Source: Lysinibacillus sp. PLM2
GTDB taxonomy: Bacteria; Bacillota; Bacilli; Bacillales_A; Planococcaceae
Direction of reading: 5' to 3'
Length of the DNA: 64,000 nucleotides
NCBI GenBank assembly: GCA_023168345.1
Contig: AP025689.1
Coordinates: 1,300,001-1,364,000 of the forward strand
The notes beneath the pieces are model-generated. The model did not search any database. It was not told the origin of the DNA and worked only from the letters and a program-made list of their open reading frames with translations. The position numbers were made by a program, and so were the translations under genes. Numbering within the stretch: position 1 is the first letter of the stretch; the number at the start of each line of letters is the position of its first letter. This document shows positions 45,221-54,949 of the stretch, in pieces.

Positions 45221-45988
45221 ATGGGACAACCAACTTATGATGAACAAAAAATTTGGAATAGCTGGATTCAAAATCGTGATCCGCAAGCAGGTGATATTTT
45301 AATAAAAAAATATAAATCACTCGTTTCCTATCATGTGCAAAGAATTAGTTCAGGATTACCTAAAAATGTTTCAAAGGATGAGCTTACTAGTTTAGGGATG
45401 ATGGGGCTATTTGATGCACTTAATAAATTTGACATAAATAGAGATTTGAAATTTGATACATATGCATCTTTTCGAGTAAGAGGTGCCATTATAGATGGTT
45501 TAAGAAAAGAAGATTGGCTACCACGTTCTGCTAGAGATAAAGCAAAAAAAATGGAAGCACAAATAGAAAAATTAGAACAGCAGCTTATGCGGCATGTAAC
45601 ACCAGAAGAAGTAGCTGAGCATATGGAAGTTCCAGTAGATGAAATATATCAAACTGTACAAGAATACTTTTTCTCTAATGTCCTATCTATTAATGAACAA
45701 CAGGATCAAGATGATGCAGAAGGTAAAGAGTTTGTTATAAGAGATGAACATACTAAAACTCCAGAGCAAAGTGCTATTTTTTCAGAACTATTAGATGACT
45801 TAGAAAAAAATATTAGAAATTTAAATGAGAAAGAACAACTTGTTTTAAGTTTGTTTTATACAGAAGAAATGACGCTAACTGAAATTGGAGAATTTCTAAA
45901 TTTATCAACATCACGCATATCACAAATTCATTCAAAAGCATTATTTAAGCTAAGGAATTTGTTAAATTCGGAAATGATAAATGTGTAA
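45221..45988 (+). CDS. sigD: RNA polymerase sigma factor SigD (FliA type)
   Basis: 255-residue sigma-28 factor for late flagellar and autolysin genes. ATG 45221 has AGAGGTGG 7 bases upstream; GTG 45212 lies within the site. Region 2 has LTSLGMMGLFDALNKFDINRDLKFDTYASFRVRGAIIDGLRKEDWLPRSARDK. Region 4 has LNEKEQLVLSLFYTEEMTLTEIGEFLNLSTSRISQIHSKALFKLR. Unlike in B. subtilis, a terminator and a separate promoter candidate precede it. Confidence 0.97.
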   Translation: MGQPTYDEQKIWNSWIQNRDPQAGDILIKKYKSLVSYHVQRISSGLPKNVSKDELTSLGMMGLFDALNKFDINRDLKFDTYASFRVRGAIIDGLRKEDWLPRSARDKAKKMEAQIEKLEQQLMRHVTPEEVAEHMEVPVDEIYQTVQEYFFSNVLSINEQQDQDDAEGKEFVIRDEHTKTPEQSAIFSELLDDLEKNIRNLNEKEQLVLSLFYTEEMTLTEIGEFLNLSTSRISQIHSKALFKLRNLLNSEMINV

Positions 45989-46024
45989 GAGGTAATCTTA
46001 CAGGTGTAGGAGGTTCATTTATTT

Positions 46025-46333
46025 ATGAGTTTAAAGGGTGTAGAACTACAGATTGCTATTCCTAAAACAATGGATGCAGGAAAACTATCGGAACAACATC
46101 AACAAAATGTTATTCAACAGCAAGTAAATGCCCAAGAAGCCTTAAAAAAAGAATTAGAACGTAAACAGACTTCAGTAAATGATTCTGAACCGACTGAGAA
46201 AATCTCCGATGATAATCAAAATAAAGGCAATCAAGATCCTACATCAAAACAGAATCATCAAAAAAAGAATAATCAGCATGAAAAAGAAGCTGAGCATCCA
46301 TACAAAGGGCATTTTGTAGATTTCAGTGGATAG
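46025..46333 (+). CDS. Conserved hypothetical protein after sigD
   Basis: 102 hydrophilic residues without membrane segment. The N-terminus (LKGVELQIAIPKTMDAGKLSEQHQQN) and the end (HPYKGHFVDFSG) look conserved; the middle is a low-complexity Asn/Gln/Lys/Glu tract. Similar small proteins with a PYKG..D..G ending occur after sigD in other Bacillota, by memory. GTAGGAGG precedes ATG 46025. Function unknown. Confidence 0.82.
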   Translation: MSLKGVELQIAIPKTMDAGKLSEQHQQNVIQQQVNAQEALKKELERKQTSVNDSEPTEKISDDNQNKGNQDPTSKQNHQKKNNQHEKEAEHPYKGHFVDFSG

Positions 46334-46342
46334 GAGATACAA

Positions 46343-46936
46343 ATGATAACAATTTTAGTAGTATTGCTTATAGTTTCGCAACTATTCTGCTTTTATTTAA
46401 TTGCAATATTAAATGCCAAGGTTGCAAAATTCCAAGAATTAGAAGTGAAACAAAATCAATTACTTCGAGAAATGGAAGATACAATCGGCTTATATTTAGT
46501 TGAAATGAAAGAAGAAAATGATCGTTTAATTCAAGAACTTTCAACTTTGGATAAAGGAAAAAAAGTTCAAACTAAAAATGCAGATACTTTCAATAGTATA
46601 AGTCAAGTAGCAGCAGGGTTAGATGATAAAGTATATACAGAGAGTGAAAAAGCAGACTCTAATTCACTTGACCTTCCACTAGAAAAAAAGATTCAAGTAC
46701 CAAAAGCGATTGTTCAAAATGCTTATAATAAATATAAAAGTCCTTCAGTAGAGACTACGGTTTTAGAGAATAAAAATAAATTTGAAGCTAACCAACCGAA
46801 TGTAGAGGGAATTCCTTTTTCATTTGAGGACCAAGTATTGAAATTACATGGTGAAGGCAAATCTATTGAAGAAATAGCTAAACTAACGAACAAAGGGAAA
46901 ACAGAAATTGAATTATTTATTAAATTCAACACTTAA
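46343..46936 (+). CDS. swrB: SwrB-like (YlxL) flagellar assembly protein
   Basis: 197 residues. The N-terminal membrane segment (ITILVVLLIVSQLFCFYLIAIL) is followed by a coiled coil (~25-70), a linker, and a C-terminal helix-turn-helix-like motif (DQVLKLHGEGKSIEEIAKLTNKGKTEIELFIKF). That layout and the position between sigD and rpsB match B. subtilis SwrB, which promotes export gate activation. Sequence match is judged by layout, so paralogy is possible. It closes the motility cluster. Confidence 0.85.
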   Translation: MITILVVLLIVSQLFCFYLIAILNAKVAKFQELEVKQNQLLREMEDTIGLYLVEMKEENDRLIQELSTLDKGKKVQTKNADTFNSISQVAAGLDDKVYTESEKADSNSLDLPLEKKIQVPKAIVQNAYNKYKSPSVETTVLENKNKFEANQPNVEGIPFSFEDQVLKLHGEGKSIEEIAKLTNKGKTEIELFIKFNT

Positions 46937-46942
46937 AATTCC

Positions 46943-46971
46943 TTGCAGCAAATTATAGAGTATGTTATATT
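46943..46971 (+). promoter_or_regulatory. rpsB promoter
   Basis: TTGCAG (46943-46948), 17 bases, TATATT (46966-46971). The leader to rpsB is about 115 bases and contains an imperfect hairpin (CTTTT/AAAAG core near 47019-47035) that could be an autoregulatory S2 site. It follows the swrB stop directly, without a terminator. Confidence 0.6.
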
Positions 46972-47095
46972 ATCAATTGGTGTTAATATTACACACGCAA
47001 TTTGATGTAGTAAGTGGTGCTTTTAGTCATAAAAGTTGCTTGTTACAAATGAAAATTGCGGAGGGAAAAAACCAAAACATTAGGAGGAAACACAC

Positions 47096-47818
47096 ATGTC
47101 AGTAATTTCAATGAAACAATTACTAGAAGCTGGTGTACATTTCGGTCACCAAACTCGCCGTTGGAATCCAAAAATGAAAAAATACATTTTTGTAGAACGT
47201 AACGGTATCTATATTATCGATTTACAAAAAACAGTTAAGAAGCTAGAAGAAGCTTATGACTTCATGCGCCAAGTTGGTCAAGATGGCGGTAAAGTACTAT
47301 TTGTTGGTACAAAAAAACAAGCTCAAGAAGCTATCGAAGAAGAAGCAATTCGTTCTGGTAACTACTTCATCAACCAACGTTGGTTAGGTGGTACTTTAAC
47401 AAACTTCGGTACAATCCAAAAACGTGTTGCACGTATGAAAGAAATCGAAAAAATGGAAGAAGACGGTACTTTCGCTGTTCTTCCTAAAAAAGAAGTTATT
47501 CAACTTAAAAAAGAACACGAACGTCTTGTTAAATTCTTAGGCGGTATTCGTGATATGACTGATATTCCGGATGTAATGTTCGTAGTTGACCCACGCAAAG
47601 AACGTATTGCTGTGGCAGAAGCTCGTAAATTAAATATTCCTATCGTAGGAATTGTTGATACAAACTGTGATCCAGATGAGATCGACTATGTAATTCCTGC
47701 AAACGATGATGCTATCCGCGCTGTTAAACTTTTAACTGCTAAAATGGCTGATGCTCTAATCGAGTCTAAACAAGGTGAATCTGAAGCTCCAGCAGCTGAA
47801 GAAGTAGTAGCTGAGTAA
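47096..47818 (+). CDS. rpsB: Ribosomal protein uS2
   Basis: 240 residues. Family landmarks are [62 protein letters not shown] and [37 protein letters not shown] precedes ATG 47096. It is followed by a strong terminator, so tsf is probably made mainly from its own transcript. Confidence 0.98.
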   Translation: MSVISMKQLLEAGVHFGHQTRRWNPKMKKYIFVERNGIYIIDLQKTVKKLEEAYDFMRQVGQDGGKVLFVGTKKQAQEAIEEEAIRSGNYFINQRWLGGTLTNFGTIQKRVARMKEIEKMEEDGTFAVLPKKEVIQLKKEHERLVKFLGGIRDMTDIPDVMFVVDPRKERIAVAEARKLNIPIVGIVDTNCDPDEIDYVIPANDDAIRAVKLLTAKMADALIESKQGESEAPAAEEVVAE

Positions 47819-47826
47819 TTCACTAT

Positions 47827-47864
47827 AAGGTGATAAGTGGATGTTCCCCTTATCACCTTTTTTT
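47827..47864 (+). terminator. rpsB terminator
   Basis: AAGGTGATAAG (47827-47837) pairs perfectly with CTTATCACCTT (47849-47859), followed by TTTTT. Confidence 0.92.
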
Positions 47865-47870
47865 AAGAAA

Positions 47871-47940
47871 TTTAGACTAAAGTATTCGTAAACTCTACGT
47901 TTTTTTATAAAACCCACATAAACGAATTCAAAAGTCTAAA
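47871..47940 (+). promoter_or_regulatory. Long paired-arm structure in the tsf leader
   Basis: TTTAGACT (47871-47878) pairs with AGTCTAAA (47933-47940), and ATTCGT (47884-47889) pairs with ACGAAT (47922-47927), across a symmetric 5-base internal loop. The 32-base apical loop holds a T-run. I see no good promoter between this and the rpsB terminator. Confidence 0.55.
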
Positions 47941-47995
47941 AATAAATTAAATAAATTTGTCAAACTATGTACAATCTTAAGGAGGAAATACCCCA

Positions 47996-48883
47996 ATGGC
48001 AATTACTGCACAATTAGTAAAAGAACTTCGCGAAAAAACTGGCGCAGGTATGATGGACTGTAAAAAAGCGCTTGTAGAAACAAATGGTGACATTGACGCT
48101 GCAGTCGACTTTTTACGTGAAAAAGGTTTATCATCAGCTGCAAAAAAAGCAGACCGTATTGCTGCAGAAGGTACTACTTACATTTTATCTGAAGGTAATG
48201 AAGCGATTATCCTTGAGGTTAATGCTGAAACTGACTTTGTTGCGAAAAACGATAAATTCCAAGTATTAGTATCAAATCTTGCAGAACAATTACTTGCTGC
48301 AAAACCTGAATCTGTTGAAGCGGCTCTAGAAGTTACAAATGCAGAAGGCGTTAAAATTGCTGATCAAATTTCAACTGCTGTTGCAACAATCGGTGAAAAA
48401 ATTACTCTTCGTCGTTTTGAAATCAAAACAAAAACTGATGCAGATGCATTTGGTTCTTACTTACACATGGGTGGACGTATTGGTGTATTAGTTGTTCTTG
48501 AAGGATCAACTGATGAAGCTGCTGCAAAAGATGTAGCTATGCACATTGCTGCTATTAACCCTAAATATGTTTCTCGTGACGAAGTTTCTCAAGAAGAAAT
48601 TGAACGTGAGCGTAAAGTGTTAACAGAACAAGCATTAAACGAAGGTAAGCCAGAAAATATCGTTGCAAAAATGGTAGAAGGTCGCCTTGGTAAATTCTTC
48701 GAAGAAATCTGTTTACTTGATCAAACTTTCGTTAAAAACTCAGATCAAAAAGTTCGTGATTTTGTTAAATCAACTGGTGGTAACGTAACATCTTTCGTTC
48801 GTTTTGCTGTTGGTGAAGGTATCGAAAAACGCGAAGATAACTTTGCAGAAGAAGTTATGAGTCAAGTTAAAGGGAATAACTAA
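47996..48883 (+). CDS. tsf: Translation elongation factor Ts
   Basis: 295 residues. The N-terminal [30 protein letters not shown] is diagnostic, as is the [15 protein letters not shown] core. EF-Ts recycles EF-Tu-GDP. AAGGAGG lies 10 bases before ATG 47996. It has a terminator at 48908. Confidence 0.98.
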   Translation: MAITAQLVKELREKTGAGMMDCKKALVETNGDIDAAVDFLREKGLSSAAKKADRIAAEGTTYILSEGNEAIILEVNAETDFVAKNDKFQVLVSNLAEQLLAAKPESVEAALEVTNAEGVKIADQISTAVATIGEKITLRRFEIKTKTDADAFGSYLHMGGRIGVLVVLEGSTDEAAAKDVAMHIAAINPKYVSRDEVSQEEIERERKVLTEQALNEGKPENIVAKMVEGRLGKFFEEICLLDQTFVKNSDQKVRDFVKSTGGNVTSFVRFAVGEGIEKREDNFAEEVMSQVKGNN

Positions 48884-48907
48884 TTTTAAAAATAACATTA
48901 ATAATGT

Positions 48908-48944
48908 AAAAATAGGGAGCACATTACCGTGTTCCCTATTTTTC
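48908..48944 (+). terminator. tsf terminator
   Basis: AAAATAGGGA and TCCCTATTTT form the lower stem, and GCAC/GTGT the upper stem, giving about 14 bp with a T-run after it. Confidence 0.92.
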
Positions 48945-48976
48945 AAGAAAAGATATATACATACGCATTAAAATTA

Positions 48977-49006
48977 TTGAGTTTGTTTGAAGTTAATGGA
49001 TAATAT
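48977..49006 (+). promoter_or_regulatory. Probable pyrH-frr promoter
   Basis: TTGAGT (48977-48982), 18 bases, TAATAT (49001-49006), about 70 bases before pyrH. Confidence 0.45.
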
Positions 49007-49077
49007 GCGGTTTACAGTATAGCGTATGCATTTATTAGGAGAATTCCTTTAAATTTAACGAGTATCGGAGGATTACA

Positions 49078-49803
49078 ATGAGTGTGCCACAGTACAAACG
49101 AGTAGTGATTAAAATAAGTGGAGAAGCATTAGCAGGTGAAGCTGGTTTCGGATTATCACCAAAAATTATTAAATCAGTTGCTGAAGATATTAAAGGTGTT
49201 GTAGATTTAGGAGTTGAAGTCGCAGTAGTAGTTGGTGGTGGTAATATTTGGCGCGGTAAAGTTGGAAGCGAAATGGGAATGGACCGTGCTTCAGCCGATT
49301 ATATGGGAATGCTTGCAACAGTAATGAATTCATTAGCATTACAAGATGCTCTTGAAAAATTAGAAATTGAAACTCGCGTACAATCTTCCATTGTGATGAC
49401 ACAAGTTGCTGAACCATACATTCGTCGTAAAGCAGTACGTCATTTAGAGAAAAAACGTGTAGTTATTTTTGCGGCAGGTACAGGTAACCCATTCTTCTCA
49501 ACAGATACAACAGCAGCTTTACGAGCAGCTGAAATTGATGCAGAGGCTATTTTAATGGCGAAAAATAACGTAGATGGTGTTTACTCTGCGGATCCAAAAA
49601 CAGATGAGAATGCTGTAAAATATGAGACTCTTACTTATTTAGAGGTCATTCAAAAAGGATTACAAGTAATGGATTCAACAGCTTCCACTTTATGTATGGA
49701 CAACGATATCCCATTAATAGTATTCTCAATTATGGAAAAAGGTAATATTAAACGTGCCGTTCTTGGTGATAAAATAGGGACAGTTGTTAGGAGGAATGTA
49801 TAA
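49078..49803 (+). CDS. pyrH: UMP kinase
   Basis: 241-residue amino acid kinase-fold enzyme making UDP from UMP. The start [20 protein letters not shown], the [10 protein letters not shown] loop, [21 protein letters not shown] and [18 protein letters not shown] are all family motifs. CGGAGG precedes ATG 49078. frr overlaps the stop by one base. Confidence 0.98.
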   Translation: MSVPQYKRVVIKISGEALAGEAGFGLSPKIIKSVAEDIKGVVDLGVEVAVVVGGGNIWRGKVGSEMGMDRASADYMGMLATVMNSLALQDALEKLEIETRVQSSIVMTQVAEPYIRRKAVRHLEKKRVVIFAAGTGNPFFSTDTTAALRAAEIDAEAILMAKNNVDGVYSADPKTDENAVKYETLTYLEVIQKGLQVMDSTASTLCMDNDIPLIVFSIMEKGNIKRAVLGDKIGTVVRRNV

Positions 49804-50360
49804 TGACAAAACAAGTTTTAGAACAAGCAAAAGAAAAAATGAATAAGTCTATCGCTGCATTTACTCGTGAATTAGCATCAATTCGCGCTGGACGTGCAAA
49901 TGCATCACTTTTAGATCGCATTACAGTAGACTATTATGGTGCACCAACACCAATCAACCAATTAGCTGGTGTTGCAGTACCAGAAGCTAGACTATTAGTA
50001 ATTACACCGTATGATAAATCAATTTTAGGTGAAATTGAAAAAGCAATTATGAAATCTGACATTGGAATTACTCCTACAAATGATGGTAGTGTAATTCGTT
50101 TAACAATTCCTGCTTTAACAGAAGAGCGTCGTAAAGATCTAGTTAAAGTAGTAAAAAAAGAAGCGGAAGAAGCTAAAATTGCGATTCGTAACGTTCGCCG
50201 CGATGCAAATGACGATTTGAAAAAATTGGAGAAAAATGGTGAAATTACAGAAGACGACTTACGTGGATATAATGATGATATTCAAAAACTAACTGATCAA
50301 TTCATCACAAAAATTGACGAAGTTGCAAAAGATAAGGAAAAAGAAATCCTTTCAGTATAA
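49803..50360 (+). CDS. frr: Ribosome recycling factor
   Basis: 185 residues, the standard length. Motifs are [32 protein letters not shown]-type sequence near residues 22-52, and [33 protein letters not shown]. With EF-G it splits post-termination ribosomes. Coupled to pyrH (TAATG). Confidence 0.98.
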   Translation: MTKQVLEQAKEKMNKSIAAFTRELASIRAGRANASLLDRITVDYYGAPTPINQLAGVAVPEARLLVITPYDKSILGEIEKAIMKSDIGITPTNDGSVIRLTIPALTEERRKDLVKVVKKEAEEAKIAIRNVRRDANDDLKKLEKNGEITEDDLRGYNDDIQKLTDQFITKIDEVAKDKEKEILSV

Positions 50361-50461
50361 TTTTATATGTAACATTCACCAACTATGGTAAATGTGAATA
50401 GGAATCTTACTGAAACGAGTTACATTGACTTGTACAGATTTTGAATGAACTTTATGTCACT

Positions 50462-50493
50462 AAAGACGTCCTGTCATAAAGGACGTCTTTTTA
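50462..50493 (+). terminator. pyrH-frr terminator
   Basis: AAAGACGTCC (50462-50471) pairs perfectly with GGACGTCTTT (50481-50490) and TTT follows. Confidence 0.92.
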
Positions 50494-50567
50494 TTTCAGA
50501 AATGAAATTTTTAAATAAAATACATAATTTATTTTTATAAAATGACTTAAATGATTGATGATTAAGA

Positions 50568-50596
50568 AGGACACAAACTGTTGTTTTTGATATGAT
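50568..50596 (+). promoter_or_regulatory. Extended -10 promoter candidate for uppS
   Basis: AGGACA (50568-50573), 17 bases, TATGAT (50591-50596) with TG one base before it. The leader is about 37 bases. Confidence 0.45.
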
Positions 50597-50639
50597 GATT
50601 AAGAATACGTCCGATTTATTGTCAAGTGGGGGAATACAA

Positions 50640-51419
50640 ATGAAAATCTTTGGAAAAAAACAAAAAAAGCAAGAACATTCATTAATAGACGATGATTTGT
50701 CTAATAGTGAAGTACTGCCTTCCCATATTGCAATTATAATGGACGGAAACGGACGCTGGGCGAAAAAGCGTGCATTACCTCGTATTGCAGGACATCACGA
50801 GGGTATGAAAACAGTACGAAAAATTGCACGTTTCGCTGATCATATCGGGATTAAAGTGTTAACACTTTATGCATTTTCAACAGAAAACTGGAAACGCCCA
50901 AAATCAGAAGTCGATTATTTAATGGGTTTGCCTGAAAAATTTCTAAATTCCTTTTTACCCGAGTTAATGGAACGAAACATACGTGTAACAATGATGGGGA
51001 ATAAGGAAGGGCTTCCAAAGCATACACAAGCTGTTTTAAACAATGCGATGGAAAAAACGAAAAATAATACAGGCCTTATTTTAAATTTTGCTATGAACTA
51101 TGGTAGTAGAGCTGAAATAGTTCAGGCAATGAAGGAAATAATAAAGGAAGTAAATAGCGGTAACCTCGCAATCGAGGACATTAATGAATTAAAAGTAAAT
51201 CAATACTTAATGACATCTCACTTACCTGAACCTGATCTATTGATTCGAACAAGTGGAGAGGTCAGATTAAGTAATTTTATGTTATGGCAGCTTGCTTATA
51301 CAGAATTTTGGTTTACTGATACTCTTTGGCCGGATTTTAATGAAAGTACATTTTCCGAAGCAATTACTGCTTACCAAAATAGAAATCGTCGGTATGGAGG
51401 GTTGAAAGGAGAAGAATAA
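50640..51419 (+). CDS. uppS: Undecaprenyl diphosphate synthase
   Basis: cis-Prenyltransferase making the lipid carrier of cell wall synthesis. ATG 50640 has GGGGGAA 6 bases upstream; the ORF upstream to 50592 lacks a site. The catalytic Asp is in HIAIIMDGNGRWAKKR near residues 37-52. RTSGEVRLSNFMLWQLAYTEFWFTDTLWPDF near the C-terminus is diagnostic. 259 residues. Confidence 0.97.
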   Translation: MKIFGKKQKKQEHSLIDDDLSNSEVLPSHIAIIMDGNGRWAKKRALPRIAGHHEGMKTVRKIARFADHIGIKVLTLYAFSTENWKRPKSEVDYLMGLPEKFLNSFLPELMERNIRVTMMGNKEGLPKHTQAVLNNAMEKTKNNTGLILNFAMNYGSRAEIVQAMKEIIKEVNSGNLAIEDINELKVNQYLMTSHLPEPDLLIRTSGEVRLSNFMLWQLAYTEFWFTDTLWPDFNESTFSEAITAYQNRNRRYGGLKGEE

Positions 51420-51420
51420 T

Positions 51421-52215
51421 TTGAAGCAACGGATTATTACAGCAGTTATCGCAGCTGCATTGTTTATCCCGTTTGTTATATACGGCAATTTACCCTTTAC
51501 GATTGGAGTCTATGGACTAGCCATTGTAGGATTGTATGAAATTTTAAGAATGAAAGGGATTTCAATTTTTTCCATTCCAGGATTAATTGCTATGCTCATC
51601 CTAGTCGCTGTATTAATGCCAAATGATTGGGCGATGCAGGTTGAACAAATGACAACTTATTCAAAATACGAATTATTAACCATAGCAATAATACTTTTGT
51701 TAGCATATACGGTTGTTGTTAAAAATAGTTTCTCATTTGATGAAATTGGTTTTATTTTGCTAGGCTCTTTATATGTTGGTCTTGGTTTTTATTACTTAAT
51801 TGCAACTCGTGATGCAGGTTTAGAATACATTATTTATGCATTAATCGTTGTGTGGACAACCGATTCAGGTGCCTATTTTACAGGTCGTAAAATAGGGAAA
51901 AATAAACTTTGGCCAGAAATATCTCCTAACAAAACTGTGGAAGGATTTGTAGGAGGTATACTAATAGCCGTTATTAGTGCAGTTATTTTTCAACTAATTT
52001 TTCCACTTAATGTTTCTTGGACTTACTTTGTAATTGTCACGATTATTATTTCGATATTTGGTCAATTAGGGGACTTAGTAGAGTCAGCAATAAAAAGGCA
52101 TTATTCAATAAAAGACTCAGGTTGGATTTTACCTGGACATGGTGGAATATTAGATCGTTTTGATAGTTTATTATTTGTACTACCTTTATTGAATTTATTG
52201 CATTTTGTGCAGTAA
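51421..52215 (+). CDS. cdsA: Phosphatidate cytidylyltransferase
   Basis: Membrane enzyme making CDP-diacylglycerol for phospholipids. TTG 51421 is the start, with AAAGGAG 10 bases upstream. About eight membrane segments. The signature region is GDLVESAIKRHYSIKDSGWILPGHGGILDRFDSL near the C-terminus, with TDSGAYFTGRKIGKNKLWPEISPNKTVEGFVGG before it. 264 residues. It lies one base after uppS. Confidence 0.97.
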   Translation: MKQRIITAVIAAALFIPFVIYGNLPFTIGVYGLAIVGLYEILRMKGISIFSIPGLIAMLILVAVLMPNDWAMQVEQMTTYSKYELLTIAIILLLAYTVVVKNSFSFDEIGFILLGSLYVGLGFYYLIATRDAGLEYIIYALIVVWTTDSGAYFTGRKIGKNKLWPEISPNKTVEGFVGGILIAVISAVIFQLIFPLNVSWTYFVIVTIIISIFGQLGDLVESAIKRHYSIKDSGWILPGHGGILDRFDSLLFVLPLLNLLHFVQ

Positions 52216-52315
52216 ATGATTTTCTGTAAGGGGATTTAATGTTCCAATAGGCCTTACTACAAGTATTGACTGTAAATAGAAAAAAATAGTAGTGTTTTTG
52301 AAAGGAAGAAAAGTT

Positions 52316-53461
52316 TTGAAAAAAATTAGCCTATTAGGTGCAACAGGTTCTATTGGACTACAAACAATCGATATATTACTTTCCCACCCTGATCAATTTA
52401 AACTTGTTGCATTTTCGGCAGGAAAAAATATAGACAAAACAAAAGAAATTATTAATCAACTTCAGCCTGAACTAGTTTCTGTACAGGATGAAAAGGATGC
52501 AGTAGAGTTACAAAAACAATATCCTTCAATTCAATTTACAAGTGGAACAAAAGGATTAATCGATGTTGCTACACATCCTGATTCAACTGTACTATTAAAT
52601 GCTGTATTGGGAAGTGTTGGGTTAGAATCCACACTAGCTGCTATCCGTCTTGGTAAAACGATTGCTATTGCTAATAAAGAAACATTAGTTACGGCGGGTC
52701 ATATCGTAATGGCTGAAGCAGAAAAGTATAATGTCCCGATTTTACCAGTTGACAGTGAACACTCAGCTGTTTTTCAATCTATGAATGGTGAAAATAGAAA
52801 GCAAGTTAAACGAATTATTCTAACAGCATCAGGTGGATCCTTTAGAGATAAAACACGGGAAGAATTAAGCCATGTTACCGTGAAGGATGCATTAAATCAT
52901 CCAAATTGGTCAATGGGTGCTAAAATTACGATAGATTCTGCAACGATGATGAATAAAGGGTTAGAAGTAATAGAAGCGCATGTTTTATTTAATATGCCAT
53001 ATGATAATATTGATGTATTATTGCATAAAGAAAGTATTATTCATTCTCTAGTTGAGTATGATGATACAAGTGTTATTGCTCAACTTGGCACACCGGATAT
53101 GCGAGTTCCAATTCAATATGCTCTAAGTTATCCAGATAGACTTCAAGTGAACAATAGTGAGCGATTAAATTTAGCTCAAATTGGACAACTTCATTTCAAA
53201 GAAGTAGATTTTGATCGCTTTCGTGCACTGAAGCTAGCGTATCAAGCAGGTCGAACAGGTGGAACAATTTTAACTGCTATGAATGCAGCAAATGAAGCAG
53301 CAGTTTCTCTTTTCTTACAGGGTAAAATCTCATTTTTACAAATAGAAGATGTAATAGAAAATATTATGAATTCACATAGTAATATTTTAATACCAGATCT
53401 AGAAACAATCTTACATGTTGATTCCGAAACGAGAAAAACAGTATTAAACATGGTAAAATAA
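52316..53461 (+). CDS. dxr: 1-deoxy-D-xylulose 5-phosphate reductoisomerase
   Basis: Second step of the MEP isoprenoid pathway, which feeds UppS. TTG 52316 is the start, with AAAGGAAG 8 bases upstream; GTG 52292 lies before that site. NADPH-binding [14 protein letters not shown] opens the protein. Substrate and metal residues are in [24 protein letters not shown] and [21 protein letters not shown]. 381 residues. Confidence 0.97.
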   Translation: MKKISLLGATGSIGLQTIDILLSHPDQFKLVAFSAGKNIDKTKEIINQLQPELVSVQDEKDAVELQKQYPSIQFTSGTKGLIDVATHPDSTVLLNAVLGSVGLESTLAAIRLGKTIAIANKETLVTAGHIVMAEAEKYNVPILPVDSEHSAVFQSMNGENRKQVKRIILTASGGSFRDKTREELSHVTVKDALNHPNWSMGAKITIDSATMMNKGLEVIEAHVLFNMPYDNIDVLLHKESIIHSLVEYDDTSVIAQLGTPDMRVPIQYALSYPDRLQVNNSERLNLAQIGQLHFKEVDFDRFRALKLAYQAGRTGGTILTAMNAANEAAVSLFLQGKISFLQIEDVIENIMNSHSNILIPDLETILHVDSETRKTVLNMVK

Positions 53462-53499
53462 CTTACATACCGTTCGCTGTAGTATAGGTGTGGTTTATT

Positions 53500-53534
53500 G
53501 GAAACCAACATTTTAAAAAATCGGTTTCCCTTTT
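53500..53534 (+). terminator. dxr terminator
   Basis: GGAAACC (53500-53506) pairs with GGTTTCC (53523-53529), followed by CTTTTA. A further hairpin, GAGCAAA/TTTGCTC (53560-53583), lies just before the rasP ribosome binding site. Confidence 0.7.
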
Positions 53535-53600
53535 AGAATGTAAAAGTACAGGTAATTTTGAGCAAACACAAATAATTTTGCTCTAAAAGGTGGGGAAAGA

Positions 53601-54854
53601 ATGCAAACGGTTATCGCGTTTATTATTATATTTGGATCCTTAGTTTTCTTTCATGAGTTAGGCCATTTTATTTTTGCAAAACGGGCAGGAATTATGGTCC
53701 GTGAATTTGCAATAGGAATGGGTCCAAAAATATTTGGTATGATGAAAGGGGAGACTCTTTACACGATTCGGCTACTCCCATTAGGTGGATATGTTCGAAT
53801 GGCTGGTGAAGATGTCGATCAAATTGAACTTCAGCCAGGCTATCGCGTTGGAATTATATTAAATAACGATGATATTGCTGAAAAAATCTATTTAAATCAA
53901 AATGTGCAACATCCGAATGTTGTATTTTTAGAGGTAGAACGAGCAGATTTAGAGAAAGATCTCTTTATCGAAGGATATGATGAAGACGACCGCATGGTTC
54001 GTTATTCCGTTTCTAGAAATGCCACAATCGTTGAAAATGGTACAGAGCTAAAGATTGCTCCTGTTGATCGTCAGTTTAATTCAAAAACAGTTGGTCAAAG
54101 GGCAATGGCAATATTTGCAGGACCATTATTCAATTTCATCCTAGCATTTTTCATTTTAATGGCATTAGGCTTTTTAAGCGGTGTTCCATCGAATGAGCCT
54201 ATTATTTCTTCAGTACAAGATGATTCAGCAGCACAAGTTGCAGGCATGGAATCTGGTGACTATGTAAAAGCCATAAATGGACAAGAAATCGATAATTGGA
54301 CAGAGCTATCTGGAACAGTTCAAGAAAATCCTGGTAAACCATTAAACTTTTTAATTGAACGAGATGGACAAGAATTAGAATTAGTGATTACACCGAGTAC
54401 CCTTGAAGAAAATGGCACAGAGTTTGGACAAATTGGCGTACTTAGACCAATTGAGAAGGATCCAATTAAAGCTGTCGTCTTTGGTGCAACTCAAACATGG
54501 GATTATACAATCCTTATCGGGGAGTTGTTAGGGAAATTAGTAACTGGACAATTTTCAATTGACGCCCTGTCTGGTCCTGTAGGAATTTATAAAGCGACTG
54601 AAACAGTTGCTCAATATGGAATTTTTAATTTGATGAACTGGGCCGCTTTATTAAGTATTAACCTTGGTATTATGAACTTATTACCATTACCTGCATTAGA
54701 TGGTGGACGATTATTATTCTTTGGTATTGAAGCAGTACGAGGAAAGCCTATTGACCGACAAAAAGAGGGTATGGTTCATTTTGTAGGTATCGTTTTATTA
54801 ATGCTCTTAATGGTCGTAGTTACATGGAACGATATTCAAAGGTTCTTCTTTTAG
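53601..54854 (+). CDS. rasP: Site-2 protease RasP (RseP)
   Basis: Intramembrane zinc metalloprotease that cleaves anti-sigma factors and signal peptide remnants. The zinc motif HELGH is at residues 18-22, in the first membrane segment. A PDZ domain lies at about 200-275. The second catalytic motif is NLLPLPALDGGRL near residue 360. Four membrane segments, 417 residues (B. subtilis 420). GGTGGGG precedes ATG 53601. Confidence 0.97.
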   Translation: MQTVIAFIIIFGSLVFFHELGHFIFAKRAGIMVREFAIGMGPKIFGMMKGETLYTIRLLPLGGYVRMAGEDVDQIELQPGYRVGIILNNDDIAEKIYLNQNVQHPNVVFLEVERADLEKDLFIEGYDEDDRMVRYSVSRNATIVENGTELKIAPVDRQFNSKTVGQRAMAIFAGPLFNFILAFFILMALGFLSGVPSNEPIISSVQDDSAAQVAGMESGDYVKAINGQEIDNWTELSGTVQENPGKPLNFLIERDGQELELVITPSTLEENGTEFGQIGVLRPIEKDPIKAVVFGATQTWDYTILIGELLGKLVTGQFSIDALSGPVGIYKATETVAQYGIFNLMNWAALLSINLGIMNLLPLPALDGGRLLFFGIEAVRGKPIDRQKEGMVHFVGIVLLMLLMVVVTWNDIQRFFF

Positions 54855-54882
54855 GTAAAATAAATAGTAAAGTTCAAATTTT

Positions 54883-54914
54883 AACCTTATTCAGTCCTTT
54901 ATCTGAATAAGGTT
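54883..54914 (+). terminator. Hairpin between rasP and polC
   Basis: AACCTTATTCAG (54883-54894) pairs perfectly with CTGAATAAGGTT (54903-54914), a 12-bp stem. The following AAATCATTTT is not a clean T-run. This is where proS stands in B. subtilis. Confidence 0.65.
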
Positions 54915-54949
54915 AAATCATTTTAATTATGGAAAGTAGGTGAGTTATT

